Assembly (NCBI RefSeq): GCF_000383975.1
Contig: NZ_KB913017.1
Coordinates: forward strand, 248,001-312,000
Length of the DNA: 64,000 nucleotides
Direction: 5' to 3'
DNA from: Natronorubrum tibetense GA33
Lineage (GTDB): Archaea; Halobacteriota; Halobacteria; Halobacteriales; Natrialbaceae
The number at the start of each line of letters is the position of its first letter. Position 1 is the first letter of the stretch. Position numbers and translations under genes: made by a program. Of the stretch, positions 51,887-60,526 are shown in pieces. The notes beneath the pieces are model-generated. The model had not been told where the DNA came from. It ran no database searches and worked only from the letters and a program-made list of their open reading frames with translations.

Positions 51887-53173
51887 ATGCGTCTCGTTCA
51901 GGTGTTCGTTCCACGCGGCGATCTGGATCTCGTCCTCGAGACAGCGGAAGCGACTGGCGTCGATTACGCCGTCTCCGAACAGACGTGTCGTGGCGAGTTC
52001 GAGGCACTCGTTTCGGTTCCCGTTCCGCCAGCCGCGGTCGAACCGTTCCTCTCGGAGCTTCGCGCTTCCGGTCTTGACGAAGGGTCGTACACGGTCGTTA
52101 CAGCTGCTGAAACGGTCGTCTCGGATCGAGCGGACGAACTGCACGGCGAGTTCGCCGGAACCAGAATTTCCCGGGAGGAGCTCCAATCGCGGGCCGCTGA
52201 CCTCGCACCCGCCGCGTCGACCTATTTCATCCTGCTCGTGGTGAGCACCGCCATCGCGACTGCCGGCCTGTTGCTCGACTCCGCGGCGACTATCATCGGA
52301 GCGATGGTCGTCGCGCCGCTGATGGGACCGGCGCTCTCCGCGAGCGTCGGCGTCGTCGTCGACGACGATATGCTCGCAAGGCGCGGCGTGGTCCTGCAGG
52401 TCACCGGAATTTGCGTCGCCGTCGCGACGGCGGCAGCGATCGGGTGGCTCCTGCGAGGAACGGTGTTGCTCCCGCCTGGGTTCGACATTACGACCGTTCC
52501 CGAAGTCAGAGAGCGGACCACACCGAGCGTCCTCGCGCTGTTTCTCGCGCTTGGCTCGGGCGTCGCCGGCGTCGTCAGCCTCGTTCGTAACGTCGGTTCA
52601 GTGCTCGTCGGTGTCGCCATCGCCGTTGCACTCGTGCCGCCGGCTGCCACCGCCGGACTTGGCATCGCCTGGGGACACCCCACCGTCGTCGTCACTGCCG
52701 GCACGCTCGTGCTCATCAACCTGCTCTCGATCAATTTGACCGCGTTGATCCTGTTGTGGCTCTCCGGCTACCGCCCGCATCGAACGGACCGGATCGATCA
52801 CGCCTACGGTCAGTTGCGCTCACGAGTCGTCATGCTCGTCGTCGCGATCGCCATCCTCTCGCTCGTCCTCGGCGGCGTCACCTACGGGAGCTATCAGACC
52901 GCCGCGGTCGAACACGATATCCAGACGGAGCTCGAGGCGATGACCGACGACCCGACCTTCGACGAGTTCGCCTTCCACGAGCGCACCGTCGACTACGAAC
53001 TCGTCGACGTCTACACCGGTGGACAGCCGTCAGTAACCGTACTCGTCGAACGACCGCCCGGCGACCAGGAGCCTCCCGATTTCGCCGACATCGTACGGGA
53101 ACGGCTGGAAACGGCGACCGGAACTGACCTCGAGGTCGCCGTCGAACTGGTCGACACCCAGCGAAGCGGGTGA
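51887..53173 (+). CDS. DUF389 (TIGR00341-type) membrane protein
   Basis: 428 residues from ATG 51887 (MRLVQVFVPRGDLDL). The N-terminal ~110 residues form a cytosolic alpha/beta domain. Then come the DUF389 transmembrane core, TYFILLVVSTAIATAGLLLD, GAMVVAPLMGPALSASVG, LVRNVGSVLVGVAIAVALVP and GTLVLINLLSINLTALILLW, and a C-terminal acidic domain. The Pro/Gly-rich LMGPALS and VPPAATAG patterns are typical. A transport or channel role has been suggested for this family; the solute is unknown. The tandem repeats lie upstream. Confidence 0.88.
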   Translation: MRLVQVFVPRGDLDLVLETAEATGVDYAVSEQTCRGEFEALVSVPVPPAAVEPFLSELRASGLDEGSYTVVTAAETVVSDRADELHGEFAGTRISREELQSRAADLAPAASTYFILLVVSTAIATAGLLLDSAATIIGAMVVAPLMGPALSASVGVVVDDDMLARRGVVLQVTGICVAVATAAAIGWLLRGTVLLPPGFDITTVPEVRERTTPSVLALFLALGSGVAGVVSLVRNVGSVLVGVAIAVALVPPAATAGLGIAWGHPTVVVTAGTLVLINLLSINLTALILLWLSGYRPHRTDRIDHAYGQLRSRVVMLVVAIAILSLVLGGVTYGSYQTAAVEHDIQTELEAMTDDPTFDEFAFHERTVDYELVDVYTGGQPSVTVLVERPPGDQEPPDFADIVRERLETATGTDLEVAVELVDTQRSG

Positions 53174-53201
53174 CCGTCGCGTACCGGAGCCGTCGGTCGA
53201 T

Positions 53202-53918
53202 TCAGTCCCGTTCGCCGAAGGTCCGCGGCGCGCCCTCCGTCGGTGTTGCCCACTCGACGGCGTTACGGAGCACCCGCCGTACGTCGCTGTTCTCGTAGAT
53301 CGGGTACGTCTCGTGGCCCGGTCGGAAGTAGAAAATTCGGCCGTTCCCGCGGCGGTAACAGCAGCCGCTGCGAAACACCTCGCCGCCTTCGAACCAGCTG
53401 TTGAACACCAGTCGATCCGGTTCGGGAACGTCGAACGGTTCGCCGTACATCTCGGTTCGGGGCAGTTCGATGCACTCGCCGAGTCCGTCGGCGATCGGGT
53501 GGCCGGGGTCGACGACCCAGAGCCGCTCCTTCGCGCCGTCCTCGCGGTACTGCAGGCTACACGTGGTCCCCATGAGCCGCTTGAACGGCTTCGAGTAGTG
53601 GCCGGAGTGGAGGACGATCAGTCCCATTCCCTCGAGCACCCGTTCCTGGACGCGCTGGGCGACCGCATCCGAGACTTCGTCGTGAGCCTCGTGGCCCCAC
53701 CACAGCAGGACATCCGTGCGCTCGAGCACACCCTCGGTGAGTCCGTGTTCGGGTTCGTCAAGCGTCGCGGTGCGGACATCGTGTCCGGACTCACCGCCGC
53801 GCTCGTGATCGGTGAGTCCGTCGGCAATCGTCTCGTGCATGCCGTCCGGATAGACGGCTGCGACCTCGTCGTCCTCGCGTTCGTGTCGGAACTCGTTCCA
53901 GATCGTAACTGCAACCAT
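53202..53918 (-). CDS. ThuA-domain protein (trehalose-utilisation type)
   Basis: 238 residues. [20 protein letters not shown] at the N-terminus, the [16 protein letters not shown] segment (about residues 69-84), [21 protein letters not shown] (about 97-117) and [20 protein letters not shown] (about 196-215) match ThuA, a glutamine amidotransferase-like fold that modifies or binds sugars in disaccharide catabolism. It diverges from the Gfo/Idh/MocA oxidoreductase gene at 54199, a pairing often seen in sugar-utilisation loci. Probably regulated with it from the shared AT-rich region. Confidence 0.9.
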   Translation of the reverse strand: MVAVTIWNEFRHEREDDEVAAVYPDGMHETIADGLTDHERGGESGHDVRTATLDEPEHGLTEGVLERTDVLLWWGHEAHDEVSDAVAQRVQERVLEGMGLIVLHSGHYSKPFKRLMGTTCSLQYREDGAKERLWVVDPGHPIADGLGECIELPRTEMYGEPFDVPEPDRLVFNSWFEGGEVFRSGCCYRRGNGRIFYFRPGHETYPIYENSDVRRVLRNAVEWATPTEGAPRTFGERD

Positions 53919-53989
53919 CGACTAGTCCTCAGCGGCTAGCCGCTTAGCGTGGCTGATACGAAAGCGCGACAGTCACACAAAATTATAAA

Positions 53990-54029
53990 AGTATTACTGC
54001 CATTTCCAAAACATACTTTCAGTAATATT
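53990..54029. promoter_or_regulatory. Inverted repeat in the ThuA-Gfo/Idh divergent region (putative operator)
   Basis: AGTATTACTG (53990-53999) and CAGTAATATT (54020-54029) are complementary at nine of ten positions with a 20-bp spacer. The surrounding 280-bp region is AT-rich with several TATA-like stretches (for example ATTATAAA) that may serve both genes. No regulator gene is next to it. The site is suggestive, not proven. Confidence 0.35.
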
Positions 54030-54198
54030 GTAATTATCGAGGAATTATAAATATACTGTACAGATTAATCGGTCACAACCCTTATTTTGATCGCTACCTC
54101 CTTTTCCCTATGGACTGGAATCGCACACAAACGAGATCGAAATGGGTTGTTTCTCAGCGTACCTGCGTCCCAACGGTTCAACAATCGAGGGTTTCGCG

Positions 54199-55314
54199 AT
54201 GAACGGCGCCGGAATCGGTGTCGGGATCGTCGGTCTCGGCGGAATGGGCCACCTCCACGCGCGAAGTATCACCGAACTCGGTGCCGATGTCGTCGCCGGT
54301 GCCGACCTCGTCGAAGCACAGCGCCAGCGCTTCGCCACGGAGTTCGACGCGGCGACGTACGAAACCCACGAGGGGCTGGTCGAAGACGATGTCGTCGACG
54401 CCGTCATCGTGACCACCCCTAACCGATTCCACGAACCGATTACCGTCGACGCCCTCGAGGCCGGCTGTCACGTCCTCGTCGAGAAACCGCTCGCACACAC
54501 CTTAGAGAGTGCAGAGCGGGTCGCACGGGCGGCGGCGAAAGCGGACGGTATCTGTATGGTGGGCTTTCACAACCGTCACGCTGCGTCGATGGCCATGTTC
54601 AGCGAGCACCACGCTCGCGGCCGCTTCGGCGATCTCACCCACGTCGAGGCGAACTACGTCCGGCGACGGGGCGTTCCCGGACCCGGCTCCTGGTTTACCG
54701 ACTCCGAACTCGCCGGCGGCGGTGCTCTGCTCGATATCGGCGTCCACGCGGTCGATCTTGCCCTCTACGCGCTCGACTTCCCGGAGATTACGGAGGTCTC
54801 GGGCGTCACCAGAACGACGTTCGGAACGACCGAAGAGTACGCGGATCCCGACGGCTTCGGCGACAACTGGGACGCCGAGAGCGAGACCTACGAGGTCGAC
54901 GACTCCGTCAGCGCCTTCATCCGCTGTGCGAGCGGCGAAACCATCTCGCTCGAGGCCGCGTGGGCGACCAACCGCGAGGAGAGCATGGACTTCCGCGTGC
55001 GCGGCACGGACGCCGGCGCGCAGTTCGAGATCGGTGACACGAGCCTCGACATCCTCGAGACGGGAACCGCCGGTGGCGATCACTACGCCGACGTGGCGCT
55101 CACGGGCGACTCGTCGCTAACCGGCTACACGAAACAGGACGAACAGTTCCTCGCGGCCGTCGCCGCCGGCACCCCGCCCGAGACGAACACCGTCGAGGAG
55201 GCTCTCACCGTCCAGCGCGTGATCGAGGCGATCTACCGCTCGAGCGAGACCGGACGTGCGACGCAACTGACGGAGCCGGAACTCGAGGCCGATCAGCGCG
55301 CACGGCTCAACTGA
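54199..55314 (+). CDS. Gfo/Idh/MocA-family oxidoreductase
   Basis: 371 residues from ATG 54199 (MNGAGIGVGIVGLGGMG). The Rossmann motif GVGIVGLGGMGHLHARSI (about 7-24), the VTTPNRFHEPITVDALEAG region and the signature EKPLAHTLESAE (about 96-107) are clear. The C-terminal substrate domain includes GGGALLDIGVHAVDLALYAL (about 173-192), with the catalytic Asp/His. It is an NAD(P)-dependent sugar or inositol dehydrogenase; the substrate is unknown. Divergent from ThuA, suggesting a joint role in sugar oxidation. Confidence 0.92.
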   Translation: MNGAGIGVGIVGLGGMGHLHARSITELGADVVAGADLVEAQRQRFATEFDAATYETHEGLVEDDVVDAVIVTTPNRFHEPITVDALEAGCHVLVEKPLAHTLESAERVARAAAKADGICMVGFHNRHAASMAMFSEHHARGRFGDLTHVEANYVRRRGVPGPGSWFTDSELAGGGALLDIGVHAVDLALYALDFPEITEVSGVTRTTFGTTEEYADPDGFGDNWDAESETYEVDDSVSAFIRCASGETISLEAAWATNREESMDFRVRGTDAGAQFEIGDTSLDILETGTAGGDHYADVALTGDSSLTGYTKQDEQFLAAVAAGTPPETNTVEEALTVQRVIEAIYRSSETGRATQLTEPELEADQRARLN

Positions 55315-55478
55315 CGGTTTTCGGAGCGTCCAGTCGTCGGTGGATTTGCTGTGTTCGATCGGCGGTCGACTGTCCCAACCGATTCTGAGCAACAGCGACT
55401 GACGATCAAAGAGTGTGAAGTCGTCGCTGTCGAATCGAACGGGTCGAAAAAACGGAATCGATCGTGGCGGGAGCCGCC

Positions 55479-56210
55479 TTAGATGACTTCTTCGAAGTCG
55501 TGGTGTCCGTGGATGTCGACGCCCTCGTCGGTGATCTCACAGAGGAAGACACCGTTACCGGAGCCGGTGTCGCGTTCGGCGGCGGACTTGATACTGCGTG
55601 CGGCGATGGTCTTCGCCTCGTCGTTCGAGAGGCCGTCCTCGTAGGCCTGCTCTAAGTGACCGTAGGCGAGTTGCATCCCGGAACCGGTGACGGTGTAGTC
55701 GTCTTTCATGACGCCGCCGGCAGGGTCGATGCTGTAGACGTGGGAGCCCTCGTCGTCGACGCCGCCCAGGATCGGGTGGATGGCGAAGAACGGACCGCCA
55801 CGGGCGAAGTTGCCCGCGAGCGTGGCGAGGGCGTCGATGCTCATGTCCTCGCCGCGTCGGGCCTCGTAGAGGTTGACTTCGGCGCGGAGACTCGAGATGA
55901 ACGACTGTGCGCCGCCGACGCTGCCGACGAGGGTCAACGCGCCGGTCGGGTGAATCTGTTCGACCTTCTGGACGTTCTTGTTCGAGACGAAGCGGCCGCC
56001 GAGGCTGGCGCGCATGTCCGTCGCGATGACGACGCCGTCGGTCGTCGTGATTCCGATCGTCGTTGTACCGGTCTTGTTGACGTTGTCGAGATCGGCACGC
56101 GAGAGGTCGTTCTGAGGCGTCGAACCGATCTCCGGCCCGTAGGGGTCCGGGTCGTCGGCCAGTTGGTCGACGGTGCGGGAGAAGTCCGAGTTATGTTGGG
56201 GCGCTCGCAT
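55479..56210 (-). CDS. psmB: 20S proteasome beta subunit
   Basis: 243 residues from ATG 56210 (MRAPQHNSDFSRTVD). An N-terminal propeptide of about 48 residues ends at NKTG, and the mature chain starts with Thr in TTTIGITTTDGVVIATDMRA, the Ntn nucleophile; the Lys corresponding to K33 lies in RFVSNKNVQKVEQI. DDYTVTGSGMQLAYGHLE near the end is also typical. It forms the inner proteolytic rings of the archaeal proteasome; the alpha subunit is not in this window. Promoter with palindrome at 56232-56266. Confidence 0.95.
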   Translation of the reverse strand: MRAPQHNSDFSRTVDQLADDPDPYGPEIGSTPQNDLSRADLDNVNKTGTTTIGITTTDGVVIATDMRASLGGRFVSNKNVQKVEQIHPTGALTLVGSVGGAQSFISSLRAEVNLYEARRGEDMSIDALATLAGNFARGGPFFAIHPILGGVDDEGSHVYSIDPAGGVMKDDYTVTGSGMQLAYGHLEQAYEDGLSNDEAKTIAARSIKSAAERDTGSGNGVFLCEITDEGVDIHGHHDFEEVI

Positions 56211-56233
56211 TGACCGAAGGGTACGGCTGGCAC

Positions 56234-56266
56234 GATATAAAACCCCGGCGGTCACCGCCGGGGTTT
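56234..56266 (-). promoter_or_regulatory. psmB promoter with overlapping 27-bp palindrome
   Basis: On the minus strand a TTTTATATC TATA box lies about 25-30 bp before the psmB ATG. Directly upstream, and overlapping its first bases, is a perfect inverted repeat with arms AAACCCCGGCGGT and ACCGCCGGGGTTT around one C (56240-56266). It covers the BRE position, so it could be a repressor operator, or a terminator-type hairpin for incoming transcription. Confidence 0.5.
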
Positions 56267-56441
56267 CCGGTTTTATCCTCCCCAATGAACGTCGATGCAG
56301 ACTCCATCTACGGCGGCCGTACGTCGGCGTGTGAATCGTTTCAGCGGGGACGACTGCAAAAGCGGCTCTCGAGTCGATTTGCGAGAGAAACAGTGGTTGG
56401 GGACGGGTCAGTCAGGGACGACTCTGTCGGGGACGGGTCAA

Positions 56442-56621
56442 TCAGGCGTCAGTGGGTTGCGTGGTTTCGTAAACTGCCTCGACGGTTTCGAGCATGCGGT
56501 GGATCGGGATGGTAACTCCAGCCTGGCGGGCGGCCATTGCGAGTGGCATCGCGGCGATACCGATCACAATGCACAGCTGGTACAGTGCGAACAGCGTCGC
56601 GCGGAAGACGCGGGATATCAT
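56442..56621 (-). CDS. Small one-helix membrane protein
   Basis: 59 residues from ATG 56621 (MISRVFRATLFALYQLC), too short for many gene callers. The first ~30 residues form a hydrophobic helix (LFALYQLCIVIGIAAMPLAM), and the end is VEAVYETTQPTDA. TATATAAGC at 56651 reads in both directions and is placed about 30 bp upstream of the start. A GGGGACGGGTCA direct repeat (56399 and 56429) overlaps its 3' end. Function unknown. Confidence 0.6.
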   Translation of the reverse strand: MISRVFRATLFALYQLCIVIGIAAMPLAMAARQAGVTIPIHRMLETVEAVYETTQPTDA

Positions 56622-56952
56622 CGGCGTTCAACCGGGCACAGTTCAGGGGTGTATATAAGCTTTCCTGACGAGCGCAATTCGTAACGATCGTTAGTTGTTC
56701 AGGAGGTCGACGCAGTGTTGCGATTCAACTCAGCTTTCAGTCGGAGCAACTCGAGGAGAACTCGAGGCGATGTACAGCTAAGCGGGCGGCAATCGATCCG
56801 GACAATTCTCGTAACTTATGAGGATTATCCGGCTCACGTGCGCACCTCGAGCGCGCGGATGACAGGCGGTATCGTCTCTCACTCGCTGGAACAACCCGCG
56901 TCTGCCGGCGACGAACCGCAAGACAGGAAACCCCCCGGAACGACCACGACGT
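56622..56952. other. Intergenic region before the DUF555 gene
   Basis: 331 bp with a TATATAAG box at 56651 serving the minus-strand small gene and an AT-richer stretch around 56690-56720. No open frame with haloarchaeal codon composition was seen on either strand, and no RNA gene or repeat. The DUF555 promoter probably lies in the last 60 bp. Confidence 0.35.
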
Positions 56953-57306
56953 ATGGCCAACTATCTCGTCGCGATGGAAGCCGCGTGGCTCGTTCGTGAC
57001 GTCCAAGAGATCGACGACGCCATCGGCGTCGCCGTCAGCGAAGCGGGGAAACGACTCAACAGCGAAAACATGGACTACGTCGAGGTCGAGGTCGGCGCGA
57101 CGGGCTGTCCCGCCTGCGGCGAACCCTTCGACTCCGCGTTCATCGCAGCCGAAACCGCACTCGTCGGACTCGGACTCGAGATGGAGGTGTTCAACGCCGA
57201 GGGCGAGGAACACGCCTCCCGGATCGCAAAGAGCGAGGTCGGCGGTGCACTGCGAGACGTGCCCCTCTCCGTCGTCGAAATCTTCGAAACGGAAGAAGAC
57301 GAGTAG
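56953..57306 (+). CDS. DUF555 (UPF0212) family protein
   Basis: 117 residues. NYLVAMEAAWLVRDVQEIDD at the start, YVEVEVGATGCPACGEPFDS with a CPAC pair (about residues 44-63), LVGLGLEMEVFNAEGEEHAS and VPLSVVEIFETEEDE at the end match this archaeal family. The cysteines suggest a metal site. The family is widely conserved in archaea; its function is not known. It stands in front of the XRE-CBS gene on the same strand with an 84-bp gap that has its own TATA-like CTATAAC. Confidence 0.88.
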   Translation: MANYLVAMEAAWLVRDVQEIDDAIGVAVSEAGKRLNSENMDYVEVEVGATGCPACGEPFDSAFIAAETALVGLGLEMEVFNAEGEEHASRIAKSEVGGALRDVPLSVVEIFETEEDE

Positions 57307-57390
57307 GTTCCGCCGAGACCGAAGCGGACCTGTCACCGCGGCAGTAACTCAACCCGAAACATTTTCTATAACCCGCAGTTATTGTGGCGT

Positions 57391-57930
57391 ATGGAACTTC
57401 CGACGCCCGCGGACTTGCGCCAGCGCCGAACCGAACTCGGGCTGACCCAGAGCGAACTCGCGGATACGGCCGACGTTTCCCAGCCGCTGATCGCCCGAAT
57501 CGAGGGCGGTGACGTCGATCCCCGACTGTCGACGCTGCGACGGATCGTCAACGCCCTCGAGAAAGCGGAGGGCGACGTCGTCCGCGCGAAGGACCTGATG
57601 AACGAGGCCGTCGTCAACGTCGCGCCGGACGACGCAGTCAAGGCGGCCGCCCGAAAGATGGAGGAGGAGGCCTACTCCCAGTTAGCGGTCATTCAGGACG
57701 GCATCCCCGTCGGCTCGATCAGCCAGAGCGACCTCGTCCACCTCGACTCCGAGGCGCGGGACGAACCCGTCGAGGAACACATGAGCGAGAGTTTCCCCAC
57801 GGTGTCGAAAGACGCCACGCTGGACGAGATTAGCAACCTGCTCGAGCACTACAAGGCCGTGATGATCACCGAAGCCGGCGAGACGGTCGGGATCATCACC
57901 GAGGCGGACATCGCCTCGCGGTTCTCCTAA
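57391..57930 (+). CDS. XRE-family HTH regulator with CBS pair
   Basis: 179 residues from ATG 57391 (MELPTPADLRQRRTE). The N-terminal helix-turn-helix is RRTELGLTQSELADTADVSQ (about residues 12-31), followed by PLIARIEGGDVDPRLSTLRR. Two CBS motifs follow: VRAKDLMNEAVVNVAPDDAV...IPVGSISQSDLV and VEEHMSESFPTVSKDATLDE...VGIITEADIAS. CBS pairs bind adenine nucleotides, so it may couple energy state to transcription. Archaeal HTH-CBS proteins are a known group; targets unknown. Confidence 0.9.
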   Translation: MELPTPADLRQRRTELGLTQSELADTADVSQPLIARIEGGDVDPRLSTLRRIVNALEKAEGDVVRAKDLMNEAVVNVAPDDAVKAAARKMEEEAYSQLAVIQDGIPVGSISQSDLVHLDSEARDEPVEEHMSESFPTVSKDATLDEISNLLEHYKAVMITEAGETVGIITEADIASRFS

Positions 57931-58020
57931 GTCGACTCGACGACCGTCGACTCCTCCTGCCCAGACGGTACCTCGAAAGCGGTAGATTGAGGGGCCCAAA
58001 CTGCGAACGTCGCGGTATAC

Positions 58021-58179
58021 ATGATGGATACACTACTGCACGCCGGAACGGAACACCCCAGTCTGCTGTGGGTACTCATCCCCAGCCTCCTCACGTTCTT
58101 CGCGGGACTGGGTATCGGAACGTTCTCCGAGCGGGTCCGAAACTGGATTCACGCACAGACCGAGCCATCGCCCGAATAG
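58021..58179 (+). CDS. Small one-helix membrane protein
   Basis: 52 residues from ATG 58021 (MMDTLLHAGTEHPSLLW). One hydrophobic helix (LLWVLIPSLLTFFAGLGIGT, about residues 15-34) is followed by a basic amphipathic stretch, FSERVRNWIHAQTEPSPE. The stop is ten bases before the stop of the convergent wHTH gene. Codon use is normal. Function unknown. Confidence 0.65.
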   Translation: MMDTLLHAGTEHPSLLWVLIPSLLTFFAGLGIGTFSERVRNWIHAQTEPSPE

Positions 58180-58189
58180 GTCGCTCGAA

Positions 58190-58609
58190 TTACTTGCGTT
58201 CGGCGTCGGGTCGCGGCGCGTTCTCGTATTTGACCATCTTCTCGGGTTTATCGGAAATCGTCTCGTAGATCCGCCGGAGCGTCTCCTCGGCCGCGAGCAC
58301 GTCGTGTGTTTCGAGGAACGCCCGGCCCTCGTCGGTGAGGCCGTAGAACTTCCAGGGGTAGCCCTGCCGTCGCTCTCCGTCGGGGAGGGCGACCTCGCGG
58401 ACGACGCCGGCGTCGATCAATTTCTGGACGTGCTTGTAGACCGTCGCCTCGCTTACGCTCGGGTTCAGTTCCTCGAGTTCGTACATCGAGGGCAGTTGCT
58501 CGGGGTGTTGCAGAATGTTGGTGAGCAAGGCGAACCGGGTCTCCTGGGTGACAAAATGGAGGAGTTCGCGCGTCTCCGTTCCCGCCACCGGCCCCACGTC
58601 GGTACTCAT
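58190..58609 (-). CDS. Winged-helix transcription regulator (haloarchaeal PadR/ArsR-like)
   Basis: 139 residues from ATG 58609 (MSTDVGPVAGTETREL). The HTH pattern TNILQHPEQLPSMYELEELN and VSEATVYKHVQKLIDAGVVR (about residues 30-70) is clear, and the wing segment WKFYGLTDEGRAFLETH follows. It should bind DNA and probably controls itself: the start is directly followed upstream by four 15-bp tandem repeats. The upstream extension of the frame translates those repeats and is not coding. Target genes unknown; the divergent gene at 58766 is a candidate. Confidence 0.85.
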   Translation of the reverse strand: MSTDVGPVAGTETRELLHFVTQETRFALLTNILQHPEQLPSMYELEELNPSVSEATVYKHVQKLIDAGVVREVALPDGERRQGYPWKFYGLTDEGRAFLETHDVLAAEETLRRIYETISDKPEKMVKYENAPRPDAERK

Positions 58610-58637
58610 GCGGCCATCTACGCGGTCATTCACCAAG

Positions 58638-58697
58638 TAGTTTACTCTGGGGTGATGTACCCTGGAGTAATTCACCTCAAAGTAACCCACTGGCGGT
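58638..58697. repeat. Four 15-bp tandem repeats upstream of the wHTH gene (iteron-like)
   Basis: Units of 15 bp at 58638, 58653, 58668 and 58683 share a T(A/G)A(T/C)(T/G)(C/T)AC-type core (for example TGATGTACCCTGGAG and TAATTCACCTCAAAG). They lie 30-90 bp upstream of the regulator start and between it and the divergent gene at 58766. Tandem sites like these suit co-operative binding by the wHTH protein. Confidence 0.4.
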
Positions 58698-58765
58698 AGC
58701 GAATCACTTTCGGAAACGGAAACGGGGTAGTAAATCCTATTGTCGTCTCCTGTGAAACGTCGGGT

Positions 58766-59320
58766 ATGACCGACGAGTCGCCGCCAGTCCCCGACGAGGT
58801 GCTCACGAGCGCGACGGAGCGACTCGAGGCCGACGACCTCACGCTCGCGGAGAACGAGGACCTCCTCCGCGCGCTGAGCGAGCTGACGCCGATCTACGAG
58901 CGCGACCGGTCGTACTTCGTTCTCGGGAACTACGATCCGGCACCGCTGGGCCGGCTCGAGTGCGTCGTCGACCGATTGAATCGGCGGGAGGACGCCTACG
59001 CCTTCCGTATGAGCGATGTTCGCGGCGGCTGGGAGAACGGCATCCAGAAGTTCTGCCTGATCGCGGATCTCGTCACGCACATCGTCGGCGTTGCCGAGCG
59101 GGAGCCGAGTGGCTTCCTCGTCGAGCAGGGCCTGCTCGTCGGCAGCGAGGAGTACTTCGAGAAGAGCTACGTGCTCAAGCGGACGTACCCCGATGCCGAC
59201 GAAGACCACCCCTACGGCTGGATGGAAGACGGCGTCTTCGAGTTACTCGAGGACGAGGGACGGCTCCACGAGTGGCGGACGGACGAGGAGTTGCTCGAAT
59301 CAGTGGCGGACCTCCCGTGA
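58766..59320 (+). CDS. Conserved haloarchaeal protein divergent from the wHTH regulator
   Basis: 184 residues. Acidic soluble protein with VPDEVLTSATERLEADDLTL at the N-terminus, LTPIYERDRSYFVLGNYDPA, then ENGIQKFCLIADLVTHIVGV and HPYGWMEDGVFELLEDEGRL. No Cys pairs, signal or membrane segments. I do not recognise the family. It diverges from the regulator gene across the repeat-bearing 156-bp space and may be its target. Confidence 0.7.
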   Translation: MTDESPPVPDEVLTSATERLEADDLTLAENEDLLRALSELTPIYERDRSYFVLGNYDPAPLGRLECVVDRLNRREDAYAFRMSDVRGGWENGIQKFCLIADLVTHIVGVAEREPSGFLVEQGLLVGSEEYFEKSYVLKRTYPDADEDHPYGWMEDGVFELLEDEGRLHEWRTDEELLESVADLP

Positions 59321-59353
59321 GCCACGCTGGGGTGACGACCAGCCGACGACGGG

Positions 59354-60349
59354 TCAGTTCGGCTCGACAGAGCCGTCTCCGGCCTGGAGTTCGAGCAACT
59401 CCTGGTATCTGTTTCGGATCGTGACCTTACTGATATCGGTTGCCGCCGAGACGTCGTCCTGGGTCAGTCCGGCGTCGGTGAGTCGGTTGGCCGCGTAGAT
59501 CGCGGCTGCGGCGAGGCCGACCGGGTGTTTGCCGCTGTGAAGCCCGGCGTCGATACCGTCCTCGAGTAGGCTGTGAGCCTGCCGTTCGGTTTCGTTTGAT
59601 ATCTCGAGCAGCGAGGCGTACCGTGGGAGGTACTCGAGGGGATCCGGCGGGGCCATCGGGAGGTCGAGTTCCCTGACGAGGTACCGATAGCTGCGGGCGA
59701 CCTCGAGGTACGGAACGCGGCTGACGGTTGCGAGTTCGTCGATCGACCGCGGCAGTCCGGCCTGTCGGACGGCAGCGTAGAGCGCGGCCGTAGCCATCCC
59801 TTCGATAGAACGACCCGGGAGGAGATCCTCCTCGAGGGCGCGACGGTAGATCACGCTGGCGGTCTCACGGACGTTCTCCGGGAGGCCCAGTGCGCTGGCC
59901 ATCCGATCGATCTCGCCGAGGGCTTGCTTGAGATTCCGATCGGTCGCGTCTCGCGTCCGAAACCGCTCGTTCCACGTGCGCAAACGCTGGATCTGCTGGC
60001 GCTTCCGACTCGAGAGGGCTCGGCCGTAGGCGTCCTTGTTCTGCCAACCGATGTTGGTCGAGAGCCCCCGGTCGTGCATGGTATTCGTCGTCGGGGCACC
60101 GACGCGAGATTTTTCGTCCTTTTCGGCGGCGTCGAACGCTCGCCATTCCGGACCGTGGTCGATGCGCCCCTCCTCGAGGACGAGACCGCAGTCCTCGCAG
60201 TGGACTTGTGCGGCCCGCGTGACCAGATTACCGTCGCACTCGGGGCAGATCGTCTCTCCCTCCGGCTTTGTCGCCGAGACCTGGTCGTCAGTCGTGCGGT
60301 CGTCGGCTCGCTCGCTCGTCGTTCGCGTGTCGGTTTGTGTCGGTGGCAT
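59354..60349 (-). CDS. tfb: Transcription initiation factor TFB
   Basis: 331 residues. N-terminal zinc ribbon with CPEC and CEDC (about 37-55), the B-finger/linker region EWRAFDAAEKDEKSRVGAPT and HDRGLSTNIGWQNKD, then two cyclin-like repeats: NVRETASVIYRRALEEDLLP with GMATAALYAAVRQ, and a second with ERQAHSLLEDGIDAGL and GLAAAAIYAANRL, ending in the recognition helix region DDVSAATDISKVTIRNRYQE. TFB binds TBP-TATA and BRE and recruits RNA polymerase. Haloarchaea carry several TFBs; which one this is cannot be told. Upstream AT-rich region 60380-60500 holds its promoter. Confidence 0.95.
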   Translation of the reverse strand: MPPTQTDTRTTSERADDRTTDDQVSATKPEGETICPECDGNLVTRAAQVHCEDCGLVLEEGRIDHGPEWRAFDAAEKDEKSRVGAPTTNTMHDRGLSTNIGWQNKDAYGRALSSRKRQQIQRLRTWNERFRTRDATDRNLKQALGEIDRMASALGLPENVRETASVIYRRALEEDLLPGRSIEGMATAALYAAVRQAGLPRSIDELATVSRVPYLEVARSYRYLVRELDLPMAPPDPLEYLPRYASLLEISNETERQAHSLLEDGIDAGLHSGKHPVGLAAAAIYAANRLTDAGLTQDDVSAATDISKVTIRNRYQELLELQAGDGSVEPN

Positions 60350-60526
60350 GCTGATGGCTGTCCGGTGACCGGCCGGTCGCGCCGGTCGCAGTCAACACAG
60401 TACGGTTTCAACCACTCCTACTTACTACTTCCCCAAATAGAGTTTTCATGTAACCACTATCGGTTTACTTCTGACAAAATTTGACCAAGTCCGCTCACCT
60501 TCCGAACTGCCGACGCCGGCGAGTGG

